This document shows positions 7,377 through 15,672 of a DNA stretch of 64,000 nucleotides, in pieces. Made by a program: the position numbers and the translations under genes. Positions within the stretch are counted from its first letter, which is position 1. Every line of letters begins with the position of its first letter. This stretch comes from Myxococcus qinghaiensis (GTDB lineage Bacteria > Myxococcota > Myxococcia > Myxococcales > Myxococcaceae). The notes below the pieces were generated by a model. It ran no database searches, was not told the DNA's origin, and saw only the letters and a program-made list of their open reading frames with translations. The stretch is from assembly GCF_024198215.1 (NCBI RefSeq), contig NZ_JAKCFA010000005.1, positions 248,001 through 312,000 of the forward strand, written 5' to 3'.

Positions 7377-8870
7377 ATGAAGCGCAAGGTCTCGGTGTGT
7401 GCGGGCGTCATGGCGGCGATGGTGGCGATGTCCGCCGGCGCCGAGGAGTCGAAGGGCGTCGACCCGGGACCCGGTACCTCGGCGGGCGGTGACGCGGGTC
7501 CTTCGTCCGTGCCGACTGTCGAAGGTCCGGGCGTGGAGCGGGCGATGGTGCCGCCGCCCCTCGTCGAGGCGACGACGGCGGGCGCGGTGACGACGGCGGC
7601 GACGGATGCGCCCGTGGTGGTGGCGAAGACGGAGGCCGCGGAGCAGGAGGTCCACGTGCCCTTCAACCTGTCGATTCTGCCGGGGTTGAGCACGTCGGGC
7701 TTCGCGCGTCAGAACCTGGTGCACGACGTGTCCATCGGCCTCGTCGCCACGCACGCCCGGCGGGTGACGGCGCTGGGTCTGTCGCTGGGCGCCAACTGGG
7801 TGACGCATGGCGCGACGGGCGTGCTGGCCACGGTGGGCGCCAACGTGTCGGGCGGTCCGGTGGACGGCACGCTGCTCGCGGTGGGTGGCAACCTGGTGGG
7901 CGGGGACTCGGAGGGCGTGCTGGCGTCGGTGGGCACCAACGTGGTGCGCGGAAGCATGGGCGGCGGGCAGCTCACGGTGGGCGCCAACGTGACGACGGGG
8001 GAGATGGAGGGCGCGCAGCTCTCCGTGGGCGCGAACATCGCGGGCGCCAACGTGCGGGGCGCGCAGCTCACGGTGGGTGGCAACCTGGCGGCGGGGACGT
8101 TGAACGGCGTCCAGATGGCGGTGGGTGGCAACGTGGCGCGGGGTGTCTCGCGCGGGCTCCAGATGGCGGCGGGCATCAACGTCGCGTCGGACCTGACGGG
8201 CGTGCAGATGTCCTCGGGCGTCAGCTACGCGGGCAAGCTGTCCGGCGCGCAGCTCTCCCTCATCAACGTGGGCGGCGACGTGGACGGCGCGCAGGTGGGC
8301 CTGGTGAACGTGGCGGGCCACGTGGCTGGCGCGCAGGTGGGCCTGGTGAACGTGGCGGGCGAGACGGAGGGCGAGTCGGTGGGCCTGCTGAGCTTCGTGG
8401 GCAACGGCCAGGCCCATGTGCAGGCGTGGGCCAGTGACGTGGCGCTGACGAACATCGGCTTGAAGCTGGGCGGACGGCACCTCTACACGCTGCTCACCGT
8501 GGGCCTCTCTCCGCCGATGGACGGAGACCGCCGTCGCTACACGGTCGGCGCGGGCCTGGGCGGCCACATCCCCATGGGCCGGTTCTATGTCGACGTGGAC
8601 GTGCTGGGCTCCAGCCTGCACGCCAACCGCCTCTTCGACTTCGACGACGACACGAACCACGTGCTCGGGCAGCTCCGGGTGATGGCCGGCTGGCAGTTTT
8701 CGCGCCGCTTCGCCGTGTTTGGCGGCGTCAGCTCCAACACGCTCGTCACCTGGAACGGGAGTGACCCGTGGAAGGAGCTGGGCATCGGCCCGGAGTGGAA
8801 GGAGGTCAGCGACAGCGGACGCACCACCGTGCGCACCTGGCCGGGCCTCCTCGCGGGCATCCAGATTTGA
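7377..8870 (+). CDS. Exported protein with 14-residue beta-type repeats (LA_2272-like)
   Basis: A 497-residue protein. The ATG at 7377 follows AGGAAGG and opens a Sec signal (MKRKVSVCAGVMAAMVAMSA); the frame is open upstream but that part is unlikely to be translated. After a Thr/Ala/Pro-rich linker to about residue 90, residues 125-345 consist of imperfect repeats of 14-20 residues of the form G-x-Q-L-(S/T)-V-G-A/G-N-(I/V/L), ending in GAQVGLVNVAGHVAG and GAQVGLVNVAGETEG. This pattern resembles the repeats of LA_2272-type surface lipoproteins and would form a beta-solenoid or barrel wall. The C terminus (YTVGAGLGGHI, VMAGWQFSRRFAVFGGVSS) looks like outer-membrane beta strands. The function is unknown. 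Confidence 0.8.
   Translation: MKRKVSVCAGVMAAMVAMSAGAEESKGVDPGPGTSAGGDAGPSSVPTVEGPGVERAMVPPPLVEATTAGAVTTAATDAPVVVAKTEAAEQEVHVPFNLSILPGLSTSGFARQNLVHDVSIGLVATHARRVTALGLSLGANWVTHGATGVLATVGANVSGGPVDGTLLAVGGNLVGGDSEGVLASVGTNVVRGSMGGGQLTVGANVTTGEMEGAQLSVGANIAGANVRGAQLTVGGNLAAGTLNGVQMAVGGNVARGVSRGLQMAAGINVASDLTGVQMSSGVSYAGKLSGAQLSLINVGGDVDGAQVGLVNVAGHVAGAQVGLVNVAGETEGESVGLLSFVGNGQAHVQAWASDVALTNIGLKLGGRHLYTLLTVGLSPPMDGDRRRYTVGAGLGGHIPMGRFYVDVDVLGSSLHANRLFDFDDDTNHVLGQLRVMAGWQFSRRFAVFGGVSSNTLVTWNGSDPWKELGIGPEWKEVSDSGRTTVRTWPGLLAGIQI
8286..8360 (+). repeat. Near-identical direct repeat inside the beta-repeat gene
   Basis: Thirty-three identical bases occur at 8286-8318 and again at 8328-8360, a 42-base (14-codon) period. 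This is the least diverged pair of the protein repeat array, suggesting recent duplication or gene conversion in the array. Confidence 0.85.
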
Positions 8871-8971
8871 GGCAGGAAGCTCGGACGCGCTTCCCGCTGG
8901 AGTGGTCGCCCCCCATGTTTCCCTCCGACGGATGCGCCCGCTGACGGGCGGACGACAGAGGGAGCGATGCC

Positions 8972-9973
8972 ATGGAAGGCACCATGCGCGCGATGGTTCT
9001 CCACGCGCCAGGGCAGCCACTGAGAGCGGAGACGAGGCCCATCCCCAGGCCGGGCCCGCAGGAGGTGCTGCTCCGCGTGCACGCCTGCGCGGTGTGTCGC
9101 ACGGACCTGCACGTGGTGGACGGTGAGCTGCCGCGGCCCAAGCTGCCGCTCATCCCAGGCCACGAAATCGTGGCCACCGTCGTGGAGGTCGGCGACGAGG
9201 TTCTGGGGGTGGAAGAGGGGACGCGGGTCGGCGTGCCCTGGCTCGGCTGGACGTGCGGGCAGTGCCGCTTCTGCGTGTCCGGTCGGGAGAACCTCTGCGA
9301 CTATGCGCGCTTCACCGGCTACCAGGTGGACGGTGGCTACGCGGAGTACGCCGTGGCGCACCACCGCTTCTGCTTCCCGCTGCCCGCGAACTACTCGGAC
9401 GTGCACGCCGCGCCGTTGATGTGCGCGGGGCTCATCGGCTTTCGCAGCCTGCGCCTGTCGGGAGAGGGTGAGCGGCTGGGCTTGTATGGCTTTGGCGCCG
9501 CAGCGCACGTGCTCATCCAGGTGGCGCGTCACCGCAAGCGCCGCGTGTTTGCCTTCACGCGCCCCGGGGATGAGGAGGGGCAGCGCTTCGCCCGGGAGCT
9601 GGGCGCGGTGTGGGCGGGTGGCTCGGATGTGCTTCCGCCGGAGCCGCTGGACGCGGCCATCCTGTTCGCGCCCGTGGGAGCGCTGGTGCCGGCCGCGCTG
9701 CGCGCCGTGGACAAGGGCGGGGTGGTGGTGTGTGGCGGCATCCACATGAGTGATGTCCCTTCGTTCCCGTATTCGCTGCTCTGGGAGGAGCGCGTGGTGC
9801 GCTCGGTGGCGAACCTGACGCGCTCGGATGCGATGGACTTCCTGGTGCTCGCGCCCAGCGTGCCGGTGCGCACCGAGGTGCGGGTGTTCCCCCTGTCCGA
9901 GGCCAACGAGGCGCTCACCGCGCTGCGCGAGGGACAGGTGCGCGGCGCGGCCGTGCTCGACACGAGCAGGTAG
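8972..9973 (+). CDS. Zinc-dependent alcohol dehydrogenase
   Basis: A 333-residue medium-chain dehydrogenase/reductase. The catalytic zinc site is visible as CAVCRTDLH (Cys, then His 67-type GHEIV), and the structural zinc site as C-x2-C-x2-C-x7-C in CGQCRFCVSGRENLC. The nucleotide-binding loop is the variant GLYGFGAAAHVLIQVA. The frame AFTRPGDEEGQRFARELGAVW follows the second strand. Overall it resembles AdhA-like enzymes that oxidise or reduce simple alcohols and aldehydes. A GGGAG sits upstream of the ATG at 8972; an internal ATG at 8984 is possible. It appears to be a single gene with a small hairpin after it. Confidence 0.92.
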   Translation: MEGTMRAMVLHAPGQPLRAETRPIPRPGPQEVLLRVHACAVCRTDLHVVDGELPRPKLPLIPGHEIVATVVEVGDEVLGVEEGTRVGVPWLGWTCGQCRFCVSGRENLCDYARFTGYQVDGGYAEYAVAHHRFCFPLPANYSDVHAAPLMCAGLIGFRSLRLSGEGERLGLYGFGAAAHVLIQVARHRKRRVFAFTRPGDEEGQRFARELGAVWAGGSDVLPPEPLDAAILFAPVGALVPAALRAVDKGGVVVCGGIHMSDVPSFPYSLLWEERVVRSVANLTRSDAMDFLVLAPSVPVRTEVRVFPLSEANEALTALREGQVRGAAVLDTSR

Positions 9974-9977
9974 GCGT

Positions 9978-9992
9978 GGGGCATTGCGCCCC
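9978..9992 (+). terminator. Small hairpin after the alcohol dehydrogenase gene
   Basis: GGGGC and GCCCC form a five-pair stem with an ATTGC loop, beginning six bases after the stop codon. It is short and has no T run, so it is only a candidate. Confidence 0.3.
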
Positions 9993-10149
9993 GCAGGGGC
10001 TGCGTGCCGCCCCATTTCGCCGCAAAGCCTGCGGAAGCGCGCGAGGGGTGCCCAGGCATTCCAAGGGGTTGGCGCTGGCCAGGGTGATGCAATGGGGAGG
10101 GGTGCACCCTGAAGCCCCGCGAACGGCGGGGCCCGACCCGAGGCCGACG

Positions 10150-10488
10150 ATGAAGCGAGCGTTGCAGATTACCTACCGGGGCATGGCGACCAGCGAGGCC
10201 CTGAACGAGCACATCCGCGACCACGCAGCGAAGCTGGAGCAGTTCTTCGACGGCATCGTCGGATGCCACGTCGTGGTGGACGAGCCCCACCGGCACAACG
10301 CGCACAGCCACCACTTCCGCGTGCGCGTGGACCTGCACGTGCCCGGAAAGGACATCGTCGCGGGCAGGGAGCCGGAGCATGACGCCGCGCACGAGGACGC
10401 CTACCAGGCTGTGTCGGACGCGTTCGACGCCGCGCGCCGGCAGCTCCAGCACTACACGGACGGGCTGCACGCGCATCATCGCCACTGA
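10150..10488 (+). CDS. Ribosome hibernation-promoting factor (HPF/RaiA family, short form)
   Basis: A 112-residue protein that would bind the small ribosomal subunit and block mRNA and tRNA sites in stationary or starved cells. The N terminus ITYRGMATSEALNEHIRDHA and the central HHFRVRVDLHVPGKDIVAG match the beta-alpha-beta S30AE fold, followed by DAYQAVSDAFDAARRQLQHY. The C terminus is His-rich (HHRH) and lacks the dimerising long-HPF tail. ATG 10150 is preferred over the open upstream frame because the homology begins there. The gene stands alone. Confidence 0.88.
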   Translation: MKRALQITYRGMATSEALNEHIRDHAAKLEQFFDGIVGCHVVVDEPHRHNAHSHHFRVRVDLHVPGKDIVAGREPEHDAAHEDAYQAVSDAFDAARRQLQHYTDGLHAHHRH

Positions 10489-10645
10489 CGCGCAGGGAGG
10501 ACCTCGGGGCCTCGCATCCTTCGTTCGGGTGCGGTGGGCCCCGGGGGGCTGGACGGGCTGTCGAGTCGGATGACAGGTGTCATGGGAGTGCGCTAGACGA
10601 CGCGGCCTCGGGGCCGTGGCCGGTGGCGCCTCGCTTCGCGACCTC

Positions 10646-12088
10646 ATGACTCCTTCCGCCGATGACTCGAGCCCCGGACGCGCACGGCGATGGCCGGGCA
10701 TGCTGGCCCTGCCGCTCGTGGTCTTCGTCTGGGGTGTGCTCGTCGTCGCGCCGGTGTGGATTCAGGCAGCGCACGCCTGCTTCGCGCACTTCGACCTGGG
10801 CATCTACACGCAGGCCCTGGCGCGCATGTCGCTCGCGGACCCGAACCCCTGGCTCAGCGCGCGACAGGTCTACATCTTCAACGACCACTTCGACCCCATC
10901 CTGGTGCTGGCGCGCCCGCTGGTGGCCGTGCTGCCTCCGATGTGGGCCGCGCTGGTGGGCGAGGCGCTCTTCGCGCTGCTCGCGGTGGCGCCGCTGCTCT
11001 GGCTCCAGGCGCGCGGGCTGCTGAGTCGCGCGGCCACGGGGCTGCTGGCGGCGTTCCTGCTGCTGTCCCCCAGCGCGGTAGAGGCGCTGAAGTTCCCCAT
11101 CCATCCCACGACATGGTCCGCGCTGCCGTGGGTGATGGCGGGCGTGGCCTGGCACCTGCGCCGCAACGGCTGGCTGCTGGTGTCGCTGGTGCTGCTGTTC
11201 GCCTGCAAGGAGGAGTTCGCCTTCGGGGGCATCATGCTGACCGTCGCGCTGTGGCTGCGCGGCGAGCGGCGTTTCGCGGTGGTCGTGGGCGTGCTGTCGC
11301 TGGTCTGGCTCGCGGGCGTCTACGGGCTACGGCCATGGCTGTTGGGGCCGTCGGAGGACTACAGCATCCGCCTCAAGCAAGGCATGGATGGCGGGCTCCT
11401 CCACTACCTCTCGCTCCGGCTGGCACCGGTCCACCTGTCGCGCGTGGGCACGCTGGTGTTGCTGCTGCTGCCGCTGGGTGTCTGGGCGTGGCGAGAGCGC
11501 GTGAAGCCGGACTGGGCGTGGCTGCTGGTGTTGTTGCCGATGCTCGGCATCCGCTTCCTCGGCATGGCCTGGCGCTTCCATTACGGCGTGCCGCTGCTGG
11601 CCGCGGCGCTGATGGGCTTCCTGCCCTTGCTGCGCGGCCGGAAGGTGCCCGCGTGGGTCCTGGTGTCCTCGGGGCTCATCCTCCTCTTCAGCAACGAGCT
11701 CAACCTGCGCCAGTTCACGCGCACGCTGACCTCCTCCCGGACATACCCGCGACAGTGCCCCGGAGACCCGTCGCGGCTGGACAGCATCGCTCGCGGCGTG
11801 GAGGTGATTGCCCGGCATCGCGAGGGCCCGGCGCTGCTCGGCAGCAACTTCGTCTCCCTGCTCGCGGACCGCGATGACATCTATGCGGTGGGTGGACCGC
11901 AGCCCGACGACGGTCGGGTGTACGAGTGGGTGCTGGTGGAGAAGCCTCCTCATGGCGAGGCCTATCCCCTCACGTATGAGCGCGTGACGGCGCTCATCAG
12001 CCTCTGGCGCGCCGATGCCGGCACGGAGGTCCTCATCGACGATGCGAACGTCTTCCTGGCGCGAGGCCGCTTCACCGCGCACCGATGA
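10646..12088 (+). CDS. DUF2079 polytopic membrane protein
   Basis: A 480-residue protein with about ten hydrophobic spans. The DUF2079 hallmark HFDLGIYTQAL occurs near residue 48, followed by NDHFDPILVLARPL. A soluble C-terminal part of about 110 residues (RLDSIARGVEVIARHREGPA onward) lies outside the membrane. The overall form resembles GT-C-type membrane glycosyltransferases, and some authors place DUF2079 near that group, but no activity is established. ATG 10646 (MTPSADDSS) is favoured over an upstream ATG at 10577 that would add an unlikely Arg/Gly-rich leader. A Cys-Lys-Glu-Glu (FACKEEF) segment near residue 190 may be functional. Confidence 0.85.
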   Translation: MTPSADDSSPGRARRWPGMLALPLVVFVWGVLVVAPVWIQAAHACFAHFDLGIYTQALARMSLADPNPWLSARQVYIFNDHFDPILVLARPLVAVLPPMWAALVGEALFALLAVAPLLWLQARGLLSRAATGLLAAFLLLSPSAVEALKFPIHPTTWSALPWVMAGVAWHLRRNGWLLVSLVLLFACKEEFAFGGIMLTVALWLRGERRFAVVVGVLSLVWLAGVYGLRPWLLGPSEDYSIRLKQGMDGGLLHYLSLRLAPVHLSRVGTLVLLLLPLGVWAWRERVKPDWAWLLVLLPMLGIRFLGMAWRFHYGVPLLAAALMGFLPLLRGRKVPAWVLVSSGLILLFSNELNLRQFTRTLTSSRTYPRQCPGDPSRLDSIARGVEVIARHREGPALLGSNFVSLLADRDDIYAVGGPQPDDGRVYEWVLVEKPPHGEAYPLTYERVTALISLWRADAGTEVLIDDANVFLARGRFTAHR

Positions 12089-12411
12089 GTGGCTCATGGT
12101 CCGGGCCAGCAGTTCGAGGGTCAGCGCTCGCGGGTCAGGGCGAGTGGTAGCAGTCCGCCGAGGCGCGCGAACATCAGGGCGGATCCGCGCGAGCACCCAC
12201 ACGGATCCTCGCGCTCCGGTCCACGGGCTCTCAATGCGACAGGCAGCTGAGCGAGCGCCGCTGTCCCCGTCCGAGCGCGAGGCCCGCCCGCACGTGGGTG
12301 TAGGTGCCCGCCCTCTAGCGCTCGCGTACCGGGCGTCCGCCGGTGGCGAACAATCCGCCGTGACTGCTCACGGTCTGGCGCGGACGACGTTATCCTCGGG
12401 AGGTCCCCGTC
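12089..12411. other. 323-base gap before the red-type operon
   Basis: I find no gene. A weak inverted repeat, GCGCGAG (12187-12193) with CTCGCGC (12208-12214), may end the DUF2079 transcript. A good Shine-Dalgarno (GGGAGG) lies at about 12399-12404 for the receiver gene. No clear promoter hexamers are visible; TTATCCT near 12390 is the only -10-like sequence. Confidence 0.5.
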
Positions 12412-12849
12412 ATGACTGCTCCGAGGCTTCAGGTTCTGTTGGTGGATGACGAGGCCGCTGTCCTCGCCACCACCGCGGCCGTGCTCTCCGAGGACTTCGA
12501 GGTCCAGACCGCGCCCGACGCGCTCACCGCGCGACGGCTGCTCGGGCTGCATCCCTTCGACGTCCTCTGCACCGACCTCCACATGCCCGGGCCCAGCGGC
12601 ATCCAGCTCTTGCGCGAGGCCGTGACGCGGTACCCCCACCTCGCGGGCGTGCTGGTGACGGGCTTCCGCGAGTACCTCGACTGGAGGGACCGCCTGGACG
12701 CGCAGGGCCTCTTCTATCTCGTGCTCAAGCCCTACCAGCCCCGGGACCTCATCGCGATGATCCGCCGGGCCGCCGAGTCCGCGCGCCTCAAGCGCGACAT
12801 GAGCCGGCTGACCTCCGGCCTGGCCGAGCACAAGTGGGGTCCCCGATGA
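12412..12849 (+). CDS. Stand-alone response regulator receiver, first gene of the red-type operon
   Basis: A 145-residue protein consisting of one receiver domain and a short helical tail. The acidic pair is in LLVDDEAAV, the phospho-acceptor is D55 in CTDLHMPGPSG, the Thr switch is in VLVTGF and the conserved Lys is in VLKPYQP. There is no output domain, so it would signal by protein contact or phosphotransfer. Its TGA overlaps the ATG of the next gene (ATGA), and six genes in a row are coupled this way or nearly so. By position it could be the gene called redA in Myxococcus xanthus, but I cannot confirm that from sequence and leave the symbol blank. Confidence 0.9.
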   Translation: MTAPRLQVLLVDDEAAVLATTAAVLSEDFEVQTAPDALTARRLLGLHPFDVLCTDLHMPGPSGIQLLREAVTRYPHLAGVLVTGFREYLDWRDRLDAQGLFYLVLKPYQPRDLIAMIRRAAESARLKRDMSRLTSGLAEHKWGPR

Positions 12850-13475
12850 AGGTTCCCGCCCTGTCGCGGGGGGCGTGGCTGCTGGGAGGTCTGCTGTGGC
12901 TGGTCGCCACGGCGGCGGGCTTCGCGCTCCTGGCCCGACATGCCCTCACCCCGGGCCCGACACTCGAAGCGCCTTCCTCCTGGCCCGCGTCCGCGCACCC
13001 TCCGCTCGCCAAGGGGCGGCCCACGCTGGTGATGCTTGCCCACCCGCGCTGCCCCTGCACTCGCGCGAGCCTGGGAGAGCTGTCCGTCCTGATGGAGCAC
13101 GCCCGGGGTCAGCTCGACGCGCGCGTCCTGTTCCTCCAGCCCGAGGGCACTTCCAGCGACTGGACGCAAGGGCCCCTGTGGCGCGCCGCCGCCGCGATTC
13201 CGGGCGTCACGGTGCTCGTGGACACGGGAGGCGAGCAAGCTCGCGGGTTTGGAGTCGCTACTTCCGGACATTCCTTGCTCTATGATGCCGCCGGTCGGCT
13301 CCGCTTCAGCGGTGGACTCACCGGGGCGCGGGGACATCGAGGTGACAACCCGGGGCGGGACGCCGTGGAGGCGCTGCTGCGGGAGGCGGGTGGGGTGGGC
13401 GGGTCGTCGGAGCACGCTGTCTACGGTTGCGCACTGGAGGAACCGCCCGAGGCCCGGGCCACGAACACCCCATGA
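12846..13475 (+). CDS. redB: RedB-like membrane-anchored thioredoxin-fold protein
   Basis: A 209-residue protein anchored by one N-terminal membrane segment (GAWLLGGLLWLVATAAGFAL). The rest resembles a periplasmic thioredoxin fold with a CPC motif in LAHPRCPCTRASLGELSVL, where most family members have CxxC. A strand-helix region follows, with GVTVLVDTGGEQARGFGVAT and a GHSLLYDAAGRLRFSGGLTGA end typical of the TlpA/RedB group. It sits between a receiver gene and the membrane kinase gene, overlapping each by four bases. A redox or metal-sensing role for the kinase is plausible but is inference. The name rests on the operon layout and on the existence of a RedB family. Confidence 0.75.
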   Translation: MKVPALSRGAWLLGGLLWLVATAAGFALLARHALTPGPTLEAPSSWPASAHPPLAKGRPTLVMLAHPRCPCTRASLGELSVLMEHARGQLDARVLFLQPEGTSSDWTQGPLWRAAAAIPGVTVLVDTGGEQARGFGVATSGHSLLYDAAGRLRFSGGLTGARGHRGDNPGRDAVEALLREAGGVGGSSEHAVYGCALEEPPEARATNTP

Positions 13476-14893
13476 AGCCCACGGAGGATGCCAGCGGCCC
13501 GACGGTGGTACTGAAGGAACGCGCCGTTCTGCTGTTCCACGAGCACCTGACCACGGTGCGACGCCGCACGGACCGCCTGTTCGCGGGCCTCATGCTGGCC
13601 CAATGGGCCTTCGGCATCCTCGTGGCCCTGTTCGTCGCCCCCTATGGCTGGGAGGGCAAGGACCGCGCCCTCCACGCCCACGTGTATGCCGCGCTCTTCC
13701 TCGGCGCGGCCCTCACCGTGTTCCCCATCGCCCTGGCGCGCTGGCGCCCCGGGGCCGTCTCCACCCGCCACGGCGTGGCCCTGGCGCAGATGTTGTGGTC
13801 CTCGCTGCTCATCCACCTGACGGGTGGCCGCATCGAGACGCACTTCCACATCTTCGTCTCGCTCGCGTTCCTCTCCCTGTATCGGGACCCGTGGGTGCTG
13901 CTGACGGCCACGGTCGCCACCGTCGCGGACCACATCATCCGGGGCCTGTTGTGGCCGGAGTCCGTGTACGGCCTGCCCAACGTGGAGTGGTGGCGCTTCC
14001 TGGAGCATGCCCTCTGGGTGGGCTTCCTGAACCTGGTGCTCCTGCACGCGGGCCGGGTGATGCGGCGGGAGATGCGCGAAGTGGCGGTGCGCCGCGCGGA
14101 GCTGGAGCTGGCGCGCGAGCGCGAGGAGGACAAGTCCGCGGAGTTGGACCGCGCGCTGCGCGAGCTGAGCGGCTTCCAGGAGCACCTCATCCGCGTGGAG
14201 AAGCTGGCCGCGGTGGGTCAACTCGCCGCCAGCGTGGGTCATGAACTGCGCAACCCGCTGGCCGCCGTGCGCAACGCGCATGCCTACCTCTCCCGACGAC
14301 TGAGTCGAGATGCCATCGGGGCCGCGGATGACCCACGGGTCCCCCAGTTCCTCGGGGTGATGGAGCGCGAGCTGGGCGCGTGCGCGAAAATCATCTCCGA
14401 CCTGCTCGACTTCGCGCGCGAGCGGCCACCCGCGCTGCAGCCGTGTCCGTTGCGACCTCTGGTGGACGAGGCCATTGGCGTGGTTCCCTCCCGGGATGGC
14501 GTCCGCATCCTCAACGAAGTCCCCGAGTCGCTCCCCGTGCCGAGCCTGGACAAGGAACAGTTCCGTCAGGTGCTGGTGAATCTGGTGCAGAACGCGGTGG
14601 AGGCCATGCCCCAGGGAAGAACCGGTCAGGTTTCAGTGCTGGCGGAAGGCGGCGACACGGGGCCGTGGGCCATTCGCGTGGTAGATGACGGGACGGGCAT
14701 CCCGCCGGACGTGCTGCCCAAGATTTTCGAACCCCTCTTCACAACCAAGACGCGTGGCACCGGCTTGGGGCTGGCCATTGTGGCCAACATGGTGCAACGT
14801 CACGGAGGTACAATCTCTGTGCGAAGCGAAGCCGGTCGGGGTAGTGAATTCCACATTCATCTCCCGGCAACCGCCGCGGCTCAGGCCGCATGA
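13472..14893 (+). CDS. redC: RedC-like membrane sensor histidine kinase
   Basis: A 473-residue kinase. Residues 30-200 hold about six membrane spans with no large periplasmic loop, so it probably senses a signal in or near the membrane. A coiled coil (ELELAREREEDKSAELDRAL) leads to the HisKA helix with the phospho-acceptor H257 in SVGHELRNPLAAVRNAH. The ATPase domain shows the N box NLVQNAVEAMPQ, the G1 box DDGTGIP and the G2 box GTGLGLAIV. In M. xanthus, RedC is reported to hold back development through RedF and to release it through RedD and RedE. The ATG at 13472 overlaps the redB stop codon, and the stop overlaps redD. Confidence 0.88.
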   Translation: MKPTEDASGPTVVLKERAVLLFHEHLTTVRRRTDRLFAGLMLAQWAFGILVALFVAPYGWEGKDRALHAHVYAALFLGAALTVFPIALARWRPGAVSTRHGVALAQMLWSSLLIHLTGGRIETHFHIFVSLAFLSLYRDPWVLLTATVATVADHIIRGLLWPESVYGLPNVEWWRFLEHALWVGFLNLVLLHAGRVMRREMREVAVRRAELELAREREEDKSAELDRALRELSGFQEHLIRVEKLAAVGQLAASVGHELRNPLAAVRNAHAYLSRRLSRDAIGAADDPRVPQFLGVMERELGACAKIISDLLDFARERPPALQPCPLRPLVDEAIGVVPSRDGVRILNEVPESLPVPSLDKEQFRQVLVNLVQNAVEAMPQGRTGQVSVLAEGGDTGPWAIRVVDDGTGIPPDVLPKIFEPLFTTKTRGTGLGLAIVANMVQRHGGTISVRSEAGRGSEFHIHLPATAAAQAA

Positions 14894-15669
14894 TGGAGGA
14901 CGTGGCTTTGGGCCCCGCTCGCATCCTTTTGGTCGACGACGAGGAGGGGCTGCGCATCACGCTCGCGGCGAACCTTGAGTTGGAGGGCCACACCGTTCTG
15001 GAGGCCGCCAACGGCGAGGAAGCGCTGCGCCTCCTGGGTGAGCACACGGTGGACGTGGTGCTCAGCGACATGCGCATGCCCGGGCTGCACGGGGTGGACC
15101 TGTTGCGCCGAATCAAGCAGGCGCGTCCGGACATGCCCGTGGTGCTGATGACCGCCTTCACGGCGGAGGAGCTGGTGGAGGACGCGCTCGCCGAGGGCGC
15201 TTTCACCGTGCTGCCCAAGCCCTTCGACGTGGCGCACGCGCTGGACACCATTCTTCGCGCGGCCAGGGCCCCCCAGGTCCTGGTGGTGGACGACACGGAG
15301 CCGGTGGCGCGCGCCATGGTGCGCGCGCTGAGCACGGTGGGGTTGCGTGCGCGCGCGGTGTACAGCGGCGAGGAAGCGCTGAACTACCTGCGCTCGGGCG
15401 ACTTCGATGTGTGCGTGTTGGACCTGGTGATGCCGGAGATGAGCGGGCCGGAGCTGGTGGCCAAGGTGAAGGCGGCGGACTTGTCCGTGGCCGTCATCGC
15501 CATGTCCGGGCACGTGGTGCCTGAATTGCTACGCAAGGTGGCGGCGCAGGGCGCGGTGGTGTGTATGACCAAGCCGGTGCCGCTGCGGGAATTGGTGCAA
15601 GCGATTGCCCGGGTGAGAGGCCAACCCCGGGCGCAGGGGCCCCAGGGGCCCCAGGGTGCGAGGAATTGA
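14890..15669 (+). CDS. redD: RedD-like tandem receiver response regulator
   Basis: A 259-residue protein with two receiver domains in series and no output domain. Receiver 1 has LLVDDEEGL, D60 in VLSDMRMPG, a Thr in LMTAF and a Lys in LPKPFD. Receiver 2 starts at VLVVDDTEPV and has D178 in VLDLVMPEMSG, a Ser in AMSGH and a Lys in MTKPVP. Both look competent for phosphorylation. The C terminus is a short GPQ repeat from a tandem DNA repeat near 15639-15656. In the M. xanthus model RedD accepts phosphate from RedC and hands it to RedE. It is coupled to redC by an ATGA overlap. Confidence 0.88.
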   Translation: MMEDVALGPARILLVDDEEGLRITLAANLELEGHTVLEAANGEEALRLLGEHTVDVVLSDMRMPGLHGVDLLRRIKQARPDMPVVLMTAFTAEELVEDALAEGAFTVLPKPFDVAHALDTILRAARAPQVLVVDDTEPVARAMVRALSTVGLRARAVYSGEEALNYLRSGDFDVCVLDLVMPEMSGPELVAKVKAADLSVAVIAMSGHVVPELLRKVAAQGAVVCMTKPVPLRELVQAIARVRGQPRAQGPQGPQGARN

Positions 15670-15672
15670 CGG

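Noticed and set aside
7800-8420. A possible CRISPR or satellite array
   Set aside because: The repeats are in frame, vary at silent and non-silent positions and encode a protein repeat; there are no constant repeats with unique spacers.
8875-8894. GGAAGC/GCTTCC hairpin after the beta-repeat gene
   Set aside because: Only six pairs with an eight-base loop and no T run; too weak to list as a terminator.
12412-12849. Assigning the symbol redA to the first receiver gene
   Set aside because: Its position fits, but I cannot recall with certainty what RedA encodes, so the symbol was left out.
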